Assembly: GCF_030696805.1 (NCBI RefSeq)
Contig: NZ_JAUYRO010000118.1
Location: 1 to 64,000, forward strand
Source of the DNA: Methyloversatilis sp.
GTDB lineage: Bacteria > Pseudomonadota > Gammaproteobacteria > Burkholderiales > Rhodocyclaceae
Direction: 5' to 3'
Length of the DNA stretch: 64,000 nucleotides
The notes under the pieces were generated by a model, which had not been told where the DNA came from, did no database searches, and was given only the letters and a program-made list of their open reading frames with translations. Both the position numbers and the translations under genes were made by a program. Shown here in pieces: positions 8,714-17,973 of the stretch (its first letter is position 1; each line of letters opens with the position of its first letter).

Positions 8714-9622
8714 TCAGTCGCTTTCGGCCCGCATCGCGAGCGCCGCTGCGGCCGCACGCGTTTCGACCCCGAGCTTTTCGTACACGTGCTCGAGGTGCTT
8801 GTTCACGGTACGCGGGCTCATGCCGAGAATGTCGCCGATATCACGGTTGGTCTTGCCCTTGGCGAGCCAGGACAGCACCTCCGCCTCGCGCGGCGTCAGC
8901 TGGGCGCCTGCGATCCGGGTGCTCGACTCACCGCGCCGGCGCACGTCCAGCAGCAGCATGTGCTCGCCCAGCCCGACGGCGCCGAGACTGCGTGCATAGA
9001 GCGAGTTTTCGCCGCTTTCGCCGATCAGCTTCGCGTCGGTGCCCGGTTCGTCCGCCATGCCTGCCAGCTGGGCCAGCGACTCGCCGGGCGGCGTATCGGA
9101 CGCGTCGATGCCGAACCGGGCCAGGCTGTCCGCGGCGCGCGGCGAGCGCCAGGCGATGCGGCCGAGCGCGTCGATCACCAGCACGCCCAGCCCGGCCACG
9201 TCCACCGCCTGCCGGGCGATGCGCACGGCACGTGCATTGCGTACGTGGGCCGACAGCCGTGCCAGCACTTCCTCGACGCGCAGCGGCTTGACCACGTAGT
9301 CGGTGCCGCCGGCGGTGAAACCTTCGACCACTTCCGCCGTGCCCGACAGGCCGGTCATGAAAATGACCGGCACGTGCGACAGGCCGGGCTCTTCGCGGAT
9401 CAGGCGGCAGGTTTCGAAACCGGACAGGCCGGGCATGACTGCATCCAGAAGGATGGCGTCGGGCACGACCAGTTCGAGCCGGGCCAGCGCCGACTCGCCG
9501 TCATTGGCGATCAGCACGAGGTAGCCGGCCTGGGACAGCGCCTCGCACAGGAAGCCGAGCGAATCCGGCGCGTCGTCCACCACCAGCACAACCGGCTGAT
9601 GGAACGGGGAATCATTGGACAT
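8714..9622 (-). CDS. Response regulator, receiver plus LuxR-type DNA-binding domain
   Basis: 302 residues from ATG 9622. The receiver has the acidic pair in VVDDAPD, the phosphoacceptor Asp60 (AILLDAVMPG) and Lys112 (VVKPLR). Residues about 135-225 form a PAS-like linker (GLGVLVIDALGRIAWRS). Residues about 242-295 are a LuxR/NarL helix-turn-helix (LTPREAEVLSWLAKGKTNRDI...SPRTVNKHLEHVYEKL). The gene overlaps the end of the hybrid kinase gene by 11 bp, so this is its cognate output. The perfect palindrome at 13277-13294 between the kinase and the amide-transport operon is a plausible binding site. ATG 9628 is an alternative start. Confidence 0.93.
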   Translation of the reverse strand: MSNDSPFHQPVVLVVDDAPDSLGFLCEALSQAGYLVLIANDGESALARLELVVPDAILLDAVMPGLSGFETCRLIREEPGLSHVPVIFMTGLSGTAEVVEGFTAGGTDYVVKPLRVEEVLARLSAHVRNARAVRIARQAVDVAGLGVLVIDALGRIAWRSPRAADSLARFGIDASDTPPGESLAQLAGMADEPGTDAKLIGESGENSLYARSLGAVGLGEHMLLLDVRRRGESSTRIAGAQLTPREAEVLSWLAKGKTNRDIGDILGMSPRTVNKHLEHVYEKLGVETRAAAAALAMRAESD

Positions 9623-12600
9623 GGGCATCACGTTGCAGCAATTCGGTGAAACGGATCAAGTCAAAACCATCAATGAGCTTGCGCAGCCTGCCGCAGTCTG
9701 CGCGCGCCTCATCCGACCGTTCCGCGATGGCATCGAGCAGTGTCGCGATACCGTTCACGTGGCCGAGACGCGACAGCCTGAGCAGCGCCGAGCGTTCCTC
9801 TTCGTCCAGCGCCCGCAAGGGTACATCGCCTGCGTCGTTGCGGGATGCAACATTCCGCGAATCCGGTTCATCCACGTGCCACGTCAGATCGAGTGCGTCG
9901 CGCAGTTGTTCCAGCAGCTCCGATTCCATCACCGGCTTGGGCACAAAGCCGGCGCAGCCCGCATTGCGCAGCAGCTCGCTGCGGTTGTCGAACACGTTGG
10001 CCGACACCATGATGACCGGGATCGGCGCCCCGGGCGTGTGCTGCAGGTGGCGCGCGGTTTCCCAGCCATCCATGCCGTCCATGTTGATGTCGAGCAGCAC
10101 CACGTCGGGGCGCTGCAACGCGACCCGTTCGAGCCCTTCACGACCGCTCGCCGCCTCGTCGATGCCGAAACCCAGCGGCAACAGCATGGCCGCCAGCATG
10201 TGGCGCTGCGTGGCGTCGTCGTCGATCAGCAGCACGCGCCGGCGCTCGCCGTCGTAACCGATGACCTGGCGCGTCGGTCTGACCTTGGTCGGCACCGACA
10301 GGTATTCCGGCAGGTAGAGGCGCAGCCGGAACGTGCTGCCTCGGCCCGGTTCGCTTTCCAGCGTCAGTTCGCCGCCCATCAGCGAGGTGAGCATGCGGCT
10401 GATGGTCAGGCCAAGGCCGGCCCCGGGCTCGGCCAGGCCACGGCCCGAACTGCTGCGTTCGAACGGCACAAAGATGCGTGCATGGTCTTCCGGAGCGATG
10501 CCCGGCCCGGTGTCGGCCACTTCGAAGCGCGCCACTTCCATGCGGTAGTCGATGCGCAGCACCACTTCGCCGCGCGACGTGAACTTCACCGCATTGGCCA
10601 GCAGGTTGATCAGCACCTGGCGTAGCCGCTTCACGTCCACCCGCACGTAGTCGGGCATGCGGCCGGTGGTTTCGATACGAAAGCGCAGCCCCTTGCGCAC
10701 CGCCTGCGGCTCGAACATCTTGGCCAGGTCATCGAGCAGTTCGCGCATCGGCATCGGTGACGGGTCGAGCCGCAGCTTGCCCGCCTCGATTCGCGCCAGA
10801 TCGAGCAGGCCATCGATCAGCCCCAGCAGGTGTTCGCCGCTGCGCAGGATGGTGCCGAGCGCTCGCCGCTGGGTGTCGACCTGGGTCAGCGCGCCCGTTG
10901 CTGGCGCACCTTTCGCCGCGCCGCCCTGTGTCAGCGAGCCCTGCCCCAGCTCGCGCAGCAGGATCTGTGCGTAGCCGAGAATGCTGTTCAGCGGCGTGCG
11001 AAGTTCGTGGCTGATGCCGGTCACGTAACGCGTCTTGGCGAGGTTGGCGGATTCGGCGGAATCCTTCGCCTTCTGCAGCGCGAGGTCCGTCTTGCGGTGG
11101 GCCTCCACCTCGCGCATCAACAACTGGTTCTGCCGGTTCGACTCGTCCTGCGCCAGACGCCTGCTTTCAGAGCCGAGCACGATCCACCAGGCGCACACCG
11201 CGCACAGCAGCACCAGCAGTGCGAAGGTCTTGAGCAAGCTCAGCAGCAGCGATTCACGCGTCGCCGCATACAGATCGGCGACCACCGCTTCCTGGTAGTA
11301 CACGACGCCGAAGATGACCGCCAGCAGCGAGGTCAGCGACAGGAACACAACCAGGAAGTGGCCGACCCGGAAATTGACCCGACGCGCCAGGCGCATCGGC
11401 AGGATGGCGTTGAGCACGGCATGCAGTTGGGCAGCAGCGCTCGCATCGGTCTTGCAGCGGTCGTGGCAGCGCGATTCAAGCGTGCAGCACAGCGAGCAGA
11501 TCGGCTGCCCATAGGCCGGGCAGTAGGCCATGTCTTCCGACTCGAAGCTGTTCTCGCAGACGTGGCAGGTAACGGTCTGACCCGGACGCCACTGCATCGT
11601 GCTGCGGCGCGCGATGTAGTAGCGGCCGCGCGTGCCCCAGGCAATCAGCGGCGCGATGACGAAGGCGGTGGCAAGCGAAATGACCGGCGAAAATGCCTGC
11701 GCCGCATCCCCCATCCAGCCGGTGTAGGCCAGTACGGACACGACGGTGGCGATCGCCATGGACCCCAGCCCGACCGGATTGATTTCATACAGGTGGGCAC
11801 GCTTGAATTCGAGATGCGACGGCGACAGGCCGAGCGGCTTGTTCACCACCAGGTCGGCCACCAGTGCACCGACCCATGCAATCGCGAGGTTGGCGTACAG
11901 GCCGAGCACGTGCTCCAGCGCCTCGAACACGCCGAGCAGCATCAGCAGCAGCGCGATCACCACATTGAATACCAGCCACACCACGCGGCCAGGGTGGCTG
12001 TGCGTCAGCCGGGCGAAAAAATTCGACCAGGCGAGCGACCCGGCGTAGGCGTTGGTGACGTTGATCTTGAGCTGCGACACGATGACGAAAAAAACGGTCA
12101 CTGCCAGCACGACGGCCGGCGAATCGAACACGTAGCCAAAGCCGGCCAGGTACATCTGCGTCGGCTCCACCGCGCGATCAACCGGCACCATGGCCTGCAG
12201 CGCGAGAAAGGCGAGAAAGGCGCCGCCCAGCATCTTGACCATGCCAGGCACGATCCAGCCCGGACCGGCTATCAGCACTGCCGCCCACCAGCGGTAGCGG
12301 TTCTCCCGGTTTTTCTCCGGCAGGAAGCGCAGGTAATCGACCTGTTCGCCGATCTGCACCACCAGCGAAATGGCCACGGTGGAGGCGGCACCGAACATCA
12401 GCCAGTCGAAGTCACTGTTGCCCGACGAACGGCCACTCATGCTGGTGAAGTCGCTGAACATTTCGGGTGCCTGCAGCCACACCGCGAGGTAGGGCAGCAC
12501 CAGCAGCACCAGCCATACCGGCTGCGTCCACAGCTGGATGCGGCTGATCAGTGTCACGCCGTGGATCACCAGCGGAATCACCACGATGGCACACAGCAGA

Positions 12601-13061
12601 TAGGCCCATACGAGCGGAATGCCGAAGTACAGCTCGATGGCCAGTGCCATGATCGCCGCTTCGATGGCGAAGAAGATGAAGGTGAAGCTGGCATAGACCA
12701 GCGAAGTGATGGTCGAGCCCAGATAGCCGAAGCCGGCGCCGCGCGTCAGCAGGTCCATGTCGACGCCGTACTTGGCGGCGCAGTAGCTGATGGGCAGGCC
12801 GGTCAGGAAGGTGATCAGGCCGACGAACAGGATGGCCCACAGTGCGTTGGTGAAGCCGTAATTGAGCGCGATCGCGCCGCCGATGGCTTCCAGCGCGAGA
12901 AAGGACACGGCACCGAAGGCCGTGTTGGCGACCCGCCATTCCGACCACTTCCGGAAGCTGCGCGGCGTGTAGCGCAGCGCGTAGTCCTCGAGCGTTTCGG
13001 TTGCGACCCAAGTGTTGTAGTCGCGGCGGATCTTGAAAATCTGCTGGGTGGCTTCTGACAT
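9612..13061 (-). CDS. NCS1 permease-hybrid histidine kinase chimera
   Basis: 1149 residues from ATG 13061. Residues about 40-480 are a full NCS1 (cytosine/purine/hydantoin-type) permease with roughly twelve spans. Residues 499-536 hold eight cysteines (499, 502, 514, 522, 525, 526, 532, 536), suggesting a zinc-binding knuckle. Two more spans follow at about 568-590 and 605-628. Then come a coiled linker, a HisKA domain with His685 (ISHELRTPLN), an ATPase domain (Asn823; DTGPGIA at 850-856; GAGLGLTIS at about 880-888) and a receiver with Asp991 and Lys1042. The permease may sense or carry a nitrogenous substrate. It is divergent from the amide-transport operon. No strong Shine-Dalgarno is seen, and an upstream start at 13316 would add 85 unlikely residues. 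Confidence 0.93.
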   Translation of the reverse strand: MSEATQQIFKIRRDYNTWVATETLEDYALRYTPRSFRKWSEWRVANTAFGAVSFLALEAIGGAIALNYGFTNALWAILFVGLITFLTGLPISYCAAKYGVDMDLLTRGAGFGYLGSTITSLVYASFTFIFFAIEAAIMALAIELYFGIPLVWAYLLCAIVVIPLVIHGVTLISRIQLWTQPVWLVLLVLPYLAVWLQAPEMFSDFTSMSGRSSGNSDFDWLMFGAASTVAISLVVQIGEQVDYLRFLPEKNRENRYRWWAAVLIAGPGWIVPGMVKMLGGAFLAFLALQAMVPVDRAVEPTQMYLAGFGYVFDSPAVVLAVTVFFVIVSQLKINVTNAYAGSLAWSNFFARLTHSHPGRVVWLVFNVVIALLLMLLGVFEALEHVLGLYANLAIAWVGALVADLVVNKPLGLSPSHLEFKRAHLYEINPVGLGSMAIATVVSVLAYTGWMGDAAQAFSPVISLATAFVIAPLIAWGTRGRYYIARRSTMQWRPGQTVTCHVCENSFESEDMAYCPAYGQPICSLCCTLESRCHDRCKTDASAAAQLHAVLNAILPMRLARRVNFRVGHFLVVFLSLTSLLAVIFGVVYYQEAVVADLYAATRESLLLSLLKTFALLVLLCAVCAWWIVLGSESRRLAQDESNRQNQLLMREVEAHRKTDLALQKAKDSAESANLAKTRYVTGISHELRTPLNSILGYAQILLRELGQGSLTQGGAAKGAPATGALTQVDTQRRALGTILRSGEHLLGLIDGLLDLARIEAGKLRLDPSPMPMRELLDDLAKMFEPQAVRKGLRFRIETTGRMPDYVRVDVKRLRQVLINLLANAVKFTSRGEVVLRIDYRMEVARFEVADTGPGIAPEDHARIFVPFERSSSGRGLAEPGAGLGLTISRMLTSLMGGELTLESEPGRGSTFRLRLYLPEYLSVPTKVRPTRQVIGYDGERRRVLLIDDDATQRHMLAAMLLPLGFGIDEAASGREGLERVALQRPDVVLLDINMDGMDGWETARHLQHTPGAPIPVIMVSANVFDNRSELLRNAGCAGFVPKPVMESELLEQLRDALDLTWHVDEPDSRNVASRNDAGDVPLRALDEEERSALLRLSRLGHVNGIATLLDAIAERSDEARADCGRLRKLIDGFDLIRFTELLQRDAHVQ

Positions 13062-13104
13062 CGGATCGGGCGGCTGGAGGTCTGCCCGACGCATGCAAGA
13101 AACG

Positions 13105-13137
13105 CTCCGGGCAGGGTGCGTGAGCACCCGCCCGGAG
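13105..13137. repeat. Inverted repeat with GTGA loop
   Basis: Arms ctccgggc (13105-13112) and gcccggag (13130-13137) enclose gggtgc/gcaccc and a GTGA loop, with one unpaired A at 13113. On the plus strand the loop is a GNRA tetraloop. No T-run follows on either strand, so it is more likely an RNA stem in the kinase leader or a protein-binding site than a terminator. Confidence 0.75.
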
Positions 13138-13276
13138 AACAAGGTACAGCTTCCCTCCACGCCGCCGAAAGCGCACCAGAAAAGTGCATGAGCCACTTGG
13201 TGGTGCAGTGCGTCAGCGCAGGACTTCACCTTAGCACCGAACCCTGCGCATCCCGAGTGTTGCGCTACGTACTCAC

Positions 13277-13294
13277 ATACGTCGATTGACGTAT
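13277..13294. promoter_or_regulatory. Candidate response-regulator operator
   Basis: Perfect palindrome ATACGTC-GATT-GACGTAT, with a related TACGTA at 13266-13271. The 7-4-7 geometry suits a dimeric LuxR/NarL-family regulator such as the one encoded at 8714-9622. It is 134 bp upstream of the first amide-transport gene. The assignment is inferred from position and symmetry. Confidence 0.5.
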
Positions 13295-13427
13295 TCCGGC
13301 TACACACCCCCGGCAACTACTTTTCGGACCGCAGCGACCGGTTGCGGTGCACCGCACAAAAGTGAATCAACGACCAATACCGGATCGCCTGAAGCTCCCC
13401 AACCCGTCCCCGCTCAGGAGAACAGAT

Positions 13428-14702
13428 ATGGCTGACAAGAAAGACCCGATCCAGACGCCGCTTACCGACGAACAGCGCCGCAAGGTGCTGATGGGCATGG
13501 CCGCGATGCCCGCGATGATGATGCCCGGCATGGCGCTGGCCCAGGCAGCGCAGTTCCCGACGGCGAAGGTGAACACCACCAAGCTCGCGGTGACGGATAC
13601 CGAGGTCGTCGTGGGTCAGCTGCATTCGGCGACCGGCACCATGGCCATTTCGGAAACCGGGTCGATCCAGGCCGAACAGCTGGCGATCGACCAGATCAAT
13701 GCGATGGGCGGCGTGCTCGGCCGCAAGATCCGCGTCATCAAGGAAGACGGCGCGTCCGACTGGCCGACCTTCGCCGAGAAGTCGAAGAAGCTGCTGGTGC
13801 AGGACAAGGTCGCATGCGTGTTCGGCTGCTGGACGTCGGCCTCGCGCAAGGCCGTGCTGCCGATCTTCGAAAAAGAGAACGGCATGCTGTACTACCCGAC
13901 GTTCTACGAAGGACTGGAACAGTCGAAGAACGTGATCTACACCGGCCAGGAAGCCACGCAGCAGATCCTGTACGGCCTCGACTGGGCGGCCAAGGAGAAG
14001 AAGGCCAAAACCTTCTTCCTGGTCGGCTCCGACTACATCTGGCCGCGCACCTCGATGAAGATCGCGCGCAAGCACATCGAATCCGTTGCCAAGCTGGGCA
14101 AGGTCGCTGGCGAAGAGTACTACCCGCTCGGCCACACCAACTTCAACTCGCTGATCAACAAGATCAAGCTGGCCAAGCCGGACTGCATCTTCGCAGCCGT
14201 GGTCGGCGGTTCCAACGTCGCCTTCTACAAGCAGCTGAAGGCAGCCGGCATCACCGCGGACAAGCAGTTCCTGCTGACCATCTCGGTGACCGAAGACGAA
14301 GTGCTGGGCATCGGTGGTGAAAACATCGCGGGTTTCTACTCGTCGATGAAGTACTTCCAGTCGCTCGACAACGCCAACAACAAGGCTTTCGTCGAGGCAT
14401 TCAAGAAGGCCTACGGTCCGAAGTCGGTGATCGGCGACGTGACCCAGGCCGGTTATCTCGGCCCGTGGATCTGGAAGGCGACCGTCGAGAAGGCAGGCAG
14501 TTTCGACGTCGACAAGATCGCCGCCGCATCGGGTGGCATCGAGCTGAAGACCGCGCCCGAAGGCTACGTGAAGGTGCATGACAACCATCACCTGTGGAGC
14601 AAGGCGCGCATCGGCCAGGCGCAGCTCGACGGCCAGTTCAAGGTGGTCGCCGAGTCGCCCGAACTGATCGAGCCGAACCCCTTCCCCAAGGGTTACCAGT
14701 AA
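13428..14702 (+). CDS. fmdD: Amide/urea ABC transporter substrate-binding protein (FmdD/UrtA-like)
   Basis: 424 residues from ATG 13428, preceded by AGGAG. The N-terminus has RRKVLMGMAA and a hydrophobic run ending ALAQA, a probable Tat-type export signal. The mature protein is a type I periplasmic binding protein with VVGQLHSATGTMAISE, EDGASDWPTFAEK, GCWTSASRKAVLP and YPTFYEGLEQSKNVIYTG, the hallmarks of the urea/short-chain-amide subgroup. It would deliver formamide, acetamide or urea to the permeases encoded next. Amide rather than urea is favoured because formamidase FmdA is in the same operon; the two ligand classes cannot be separated by eye. Confidence 0.9.
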   Translation: MADKKDPIQTPLTDEQRRKVLMGMAAMPAMMMPGMALAQAAQFPTAKVNTTKLAVTDTEVVVGQLHSATGTMAISETGSIQAEQLAIDQINAMGGVLGRKIRVIKEDGASDWPTFAEKSKKLLVQDKVACVFGCWTSASRKAVLPIFEKENGMLYYPTFYEGLEQSKNVIYTGQEATQQILYGLDWAAKEKKAKTFFLVGSDYIWPRTSMKIARKHIESVAKLGKVAGEEYYPLGHTNFNSLINKIKLAKPDCIFAAVVGGSNVAFYKQLKAAGITADKQFLLTISVTEDEVLGIGGENIAGFYSSMKYFQSLDNANNKAFVEAFKKAYGPKSVIGDVTQAGYLGPWIWKATVEKAGSFDVDKIAAASGGIELKTAPEGYVKVHDNHHLWSKARIGQAQLDGQFKVVAESPELIEPNPFPKGYQ

Positions 14703-14823
14703 GCCGGACGGTCCGGGGTCCGTGCGTCTCCTCGCACGGGCTCCGGCCCCGCCCAGGACGTATCCACAAGCGTTCATCGGCCCACGACCTTCATTTGTGA
14801 ATACCCCCTAGCCGGAGATCACC

Positions 14824-15738
14824 ATGTCACTGACCGACATCATGAACATCACCCTGATGCAGGGTTTCGCAGGCCTGAGCCTGTTTTCGGTGCTGCTGCT
14901 GATGGGCCTGGGGCTGGCCATCATCTTTGGCCAGATGGGCGTGATCAACATGGCGCATGGCGAATTCATGACCATCGGCGCCTACACGATCTACATGTTC
15001 TCGTCGCTCACCGAAACCTTCCTGCCCGGCTTCGCGTCGATGTACTTCCCGTTTGCCATCGCGGCGGCGTTCTGCATCGCCTTCGCCTTCGGCTGGTTCA
15101 TCGAGTGGGCGCTGATACGACACCTGTACAAGCGGCCGCTCGACACGCTGCTCGCCACCTGGGGCCTCTCGCTGGCCATGCAGCAGACTTTCCGTTCGAC
15201 CTTCGGCGCACGTGAAGTGAGCCCGACGCTGCCCGACTGGTTGCTCGGTTCGTGGGCACCGGCCGAAGGCCTGGACATTCCGATCAACGGTCTGTTCGTG
15301 CTTGCGCTGACTGCTCTGGTCACCGGCGGCGTGCTGCTCGCCCTGTACCGCTCGCGCTGGGGCTTGCGTGTGCGTGCCACGGTGGCCAACCGCCCGATGG
15401 CCAACGCCACCGGCATCAATACCAGTCGCACCGACCGTCTGACGTTCGCCATCGGCTGCGGCATCGCCGGCATCGCCGGAGCGGCCTTCACGACGATCGG
15501 CTCGACCGGCCCGACCAGCGGCTCGCTGTACATCGTCGACGCCTTCCTGGTGGTGACCTTCGGCGGCGCAGGCAGTCTGCTCGGCACCGTGGCCTCGGCC
15601 TTCGGCATCGCCCAGACGCAATCGATCGCCGAGTTCTTCATGACCGGTTCGATGGCCAAGGTGCTCACGCTGATGATGATCGTGACCATCCTGATGCTGC
15701 GTCCGCAAGGTCTCTTTGCTTCGAAGATCCGCCGCTGA
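14824..15738 (+). CDS. fmdE: Amide/urea ABC transporter permease (FmdE/UrtB-like)
   Basis: 304 residues, ATG preceded by GGAG. About eight hydrophobic spans in the LivH-type arrangement. FGQMGVINMAHGEFMTIGAY is the diagnostic motif of branched-chain amino-acid/urea permeases, and TFGGAGSLLGTV near residue 240 is the conserved cytoplasmic loop for ATPase contact. It forms the inner-membrane channel with the next gene product. It lies 121 bp after the binding-protein gene; the gap shows no clear terminator. Confidence 0.92.
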   Translation: MSLTDIMNITLMQGFAGLSLFSVLLLMGLGLAIIFGQMGVINMAHGEFMTIGAYTIYMFSSLTETFLPGFASMYFPFAIAAAFCIAFAFGWFIEWALIRHLYKRPLDTLLATWGLSLAMQQTFRSTFGAREVSPTLPDWLLGSWAPAEGLDIPINGLFVLALTALVTGGVLLALYRSRWGLRVRATVANRPMANATGINTSRTDRLTFAIGCGIAGIAGAAFTTIGSTGPTSGSLYIVDAFLVVTFGGAGSLLGTVASAFGIAQTQSIAEFFMTGSMAKVLTLMMIVTILMLRPQGLFASKIRR

Positions 15739-15787
15739 GTCCGGCTGCGCTCCGACCCCCGAATACCCACGATCCAAGGAGAACCCA

Positions 15788-17005
15788 ATGGACTCAATCA
15801 AGAGCTGGCTGGCACGTAGCGGAATGGGAAGCGTGTTGATACTCGCGCTGATCATCGTCGTCGTGTTCCCGCTGACGATGGACCTGTTCCGACTGAACCT
15901 GGTCGGCAAATATCTCACCTACGCCTTTGTCGCCGTCGGCCTGGTCATGCTGTGGGGCTATGGCGGCGTGTTGAGCCTCGGCCAGGGCGTGTTCTTCGGC
16001 CTTGGCGGCTACATGATGGCCATGTTCATGAAGCTGGAGGCGTCCGATCCGGAAACGACCAAGATCCAGAGCACGCCGGGCATTCCCGACTTCATGGACT
16101 GGAACCAGATCACCGAGCTGCCGCTGTGGTGGGAGCCGTTCCGCCACCTGCCGCTGGCGCTGCTGGCGGTCCTGCTGGTGCCCACGGTGCTCGCCTTCAT
16201 CATCAGCTTCGCGATGTTCCGGCGCCGGGTCGGCGGCGTGTATTTCGCCATCATCACGCAGGCCGTCTGTCTGATCCTGACCGTGCTCATCGTCGGCCAG
16301 CAGGGTTACACCGGCGGCGTCAATGGCATCACCGACCTGAAGACCATCCTCGGCTGGGACACGCGCACCGACGAAGCCAAGTACATCCTGTATTTCCTCA
16401 ATGCCGGACTGCTGATCGCCGCCATCCTGCTGTGCCGCTGGATCCAGCTGAGCAAGCTCGGAACGCTGCTGCTGGCCATGCGCGACAAGGAAGACCGCGT
16501 GCGCTTTTCCGGCTACGACGTATCAATGTTCAAGGTGTTCGCCTTCTGCCTCGCCGCGATGCTGTCGGCGATCGGCGGCGCAATGTTCGTGCTGCAGGTC
16601 GGCTTCATGTCGCCGTCGCTGGTCGGCATCGTGCCGTCGATCGAAATGGTCATATTCGCCGCCGTCGGCGGACGCATGTCACTGGTCGGTGCGGTGTATG
16701 GCGCCCTGCTGGTCAATTTCGGCAAGACCTACTTCTCCGAAAGCTTCCCCGACCTGTGGTTGTTCCTGATGGCAGCGCTGTTCATCGGTGTCGTGCTGGC
16801 CTTCCCGAACGGTCTGGCCGGCCTGTACGAGAGCCACGTGAAGCCGCGCCTGGGCAAGCGCAAGGACAAGCCGGCGTCCGGCGCCAACAGCACGCCTTCG
16901 TCCGACGTCCCGCCCGCCATCCCGCTGCACAGCGGCGCGTCGCACGGTGGCAAGCCGCTGGCCCGCACCGCACTGCCTGACGGCGTGCAGGGCACATCCG
17001 CCTGA
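15788..17005 (+). CDS. fmdF: Amide/urea ABC transporter permease (FmdF/UrtC-like)
   Basis: 405 residues from ATG 15788 with AGGAG just upstream. LivM-type permease: GYGGVLSLGQGVFFGLGGYMMAMF near the N-terminus, an expanded loop (SDPETTKIQSTPGIPDFMDW) characteristic of UrtC relatives, and VGGRMSLVGAVYGALLVN near the end. About nine spans. The last 45 residues are a hydrophilic, proline- and serine-rich cytoplasmic tail beyond the usual domain end. It pairs with the FmdE-like permease. Confidence 0.92.
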   Translation: MDSIKSWLARSGMGSVLILALIIVVVFPLTMDLFRLNLVGKYLTYAFVAVGLVMLWGYGGVLSLGQGVFFGLGGYMMAMFMKLEASDPETTKIQSTPGIPDFMDWNQITELPLWWEPFRHLPLALLAVLLVPTVLAFIISFAMFRRRVGGVYFAIITQAVCLILTVLIVGQQGYTGGVNGITDLKTILGWDTRTDEAKYILYFLNAGLLIAAILLCRWIQLSKLGTLLLAMRDKEDRVRFSGYDVSMFKVFAFCLAAMLSAIGGAMFVLQVGFMSPSLVGIVPSIEMVIFAAVGGRMSLVGAVYGALLVNFGKTYFSESFPDLWLFLMAALFIGVVLAFPNGLAGLYESHVKPRLGKRKDKPASGANSTPSSDVPPAIPLHSGASHGGKPLARTALPDGVQGTSA

Positions 17006-17022
17006 TCCGAACGGAGACCGAC

Positions 17023-17766
<744 letters not shown>

Positions 17767-17783
17767 AATGTATGCACAGAGCT

Positions 17784-17937
17784 GCCCTCACCCGGCGCGT
17801 GCGCGCCACCCTCTCCCGCTGATGCGGGAGAGGGGACAGGCAGGCCTCGTCGCTGCTTGCCTCTCTGGCGCGCCGAAGCGGGCTCGGGCTGCCCTGCTCC
17901 CTCTCCCGCATCAGCGGGAGAGGGCCGGGGTGAGGGC
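17784..17937. repeat. Nested palindromic element between the two ATPase genes
   Basis: Two 26-bp hairpins, 17809-17834 and 17899-17924, share the arms ccctctcccgc/gcgggagaggg with loops tgat and atca. They are enclosed by an outer pair gccctcaccc (17784-17793) and gggtgagggc (17928-17937). The whole element is a large inverted repeat of a type widely dispersed in GC-rich proteobacterial genomes. It sits inside the transport operon, so it may modulate mRNA stability or simply be a REP-like insertion. Confidence 0.9.
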
Positions 17938-17973
17938 CGCTGCATCGAACCTTCCCACGCAAAGGACTCCGTC

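Larger units (their letters stand above)
13062..13427. other. Divergent control region between kinase operon and amide-transport operon
   Basis: 366 bp without a gene. It holds the GNRA-capped inverted repeat at 13105-13137 and the palindrome at 13277-13294, with an extra half-site-like TACGTA at 13266-13271. No convincing sigma-70 or sigma-54 promoter was recognised on either strand. Promoters for both divergent operons must lie here. Confidence 0.7.

Noticed and set aside
6929-9649. Open frame of over 900 codons on the plus strand
   Set aside because: It runs antisense to three well-supported genes; long antisense frames are expected at this GC content and its composition (Gln/Arg/His-rich) is that of a shadow frame.
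10830-13058. Open frame of over 700 codons on the plus strand
   Set aside because: Antisense to the NCS1-kinase gene; no recognisable domain and shadow-like composition.
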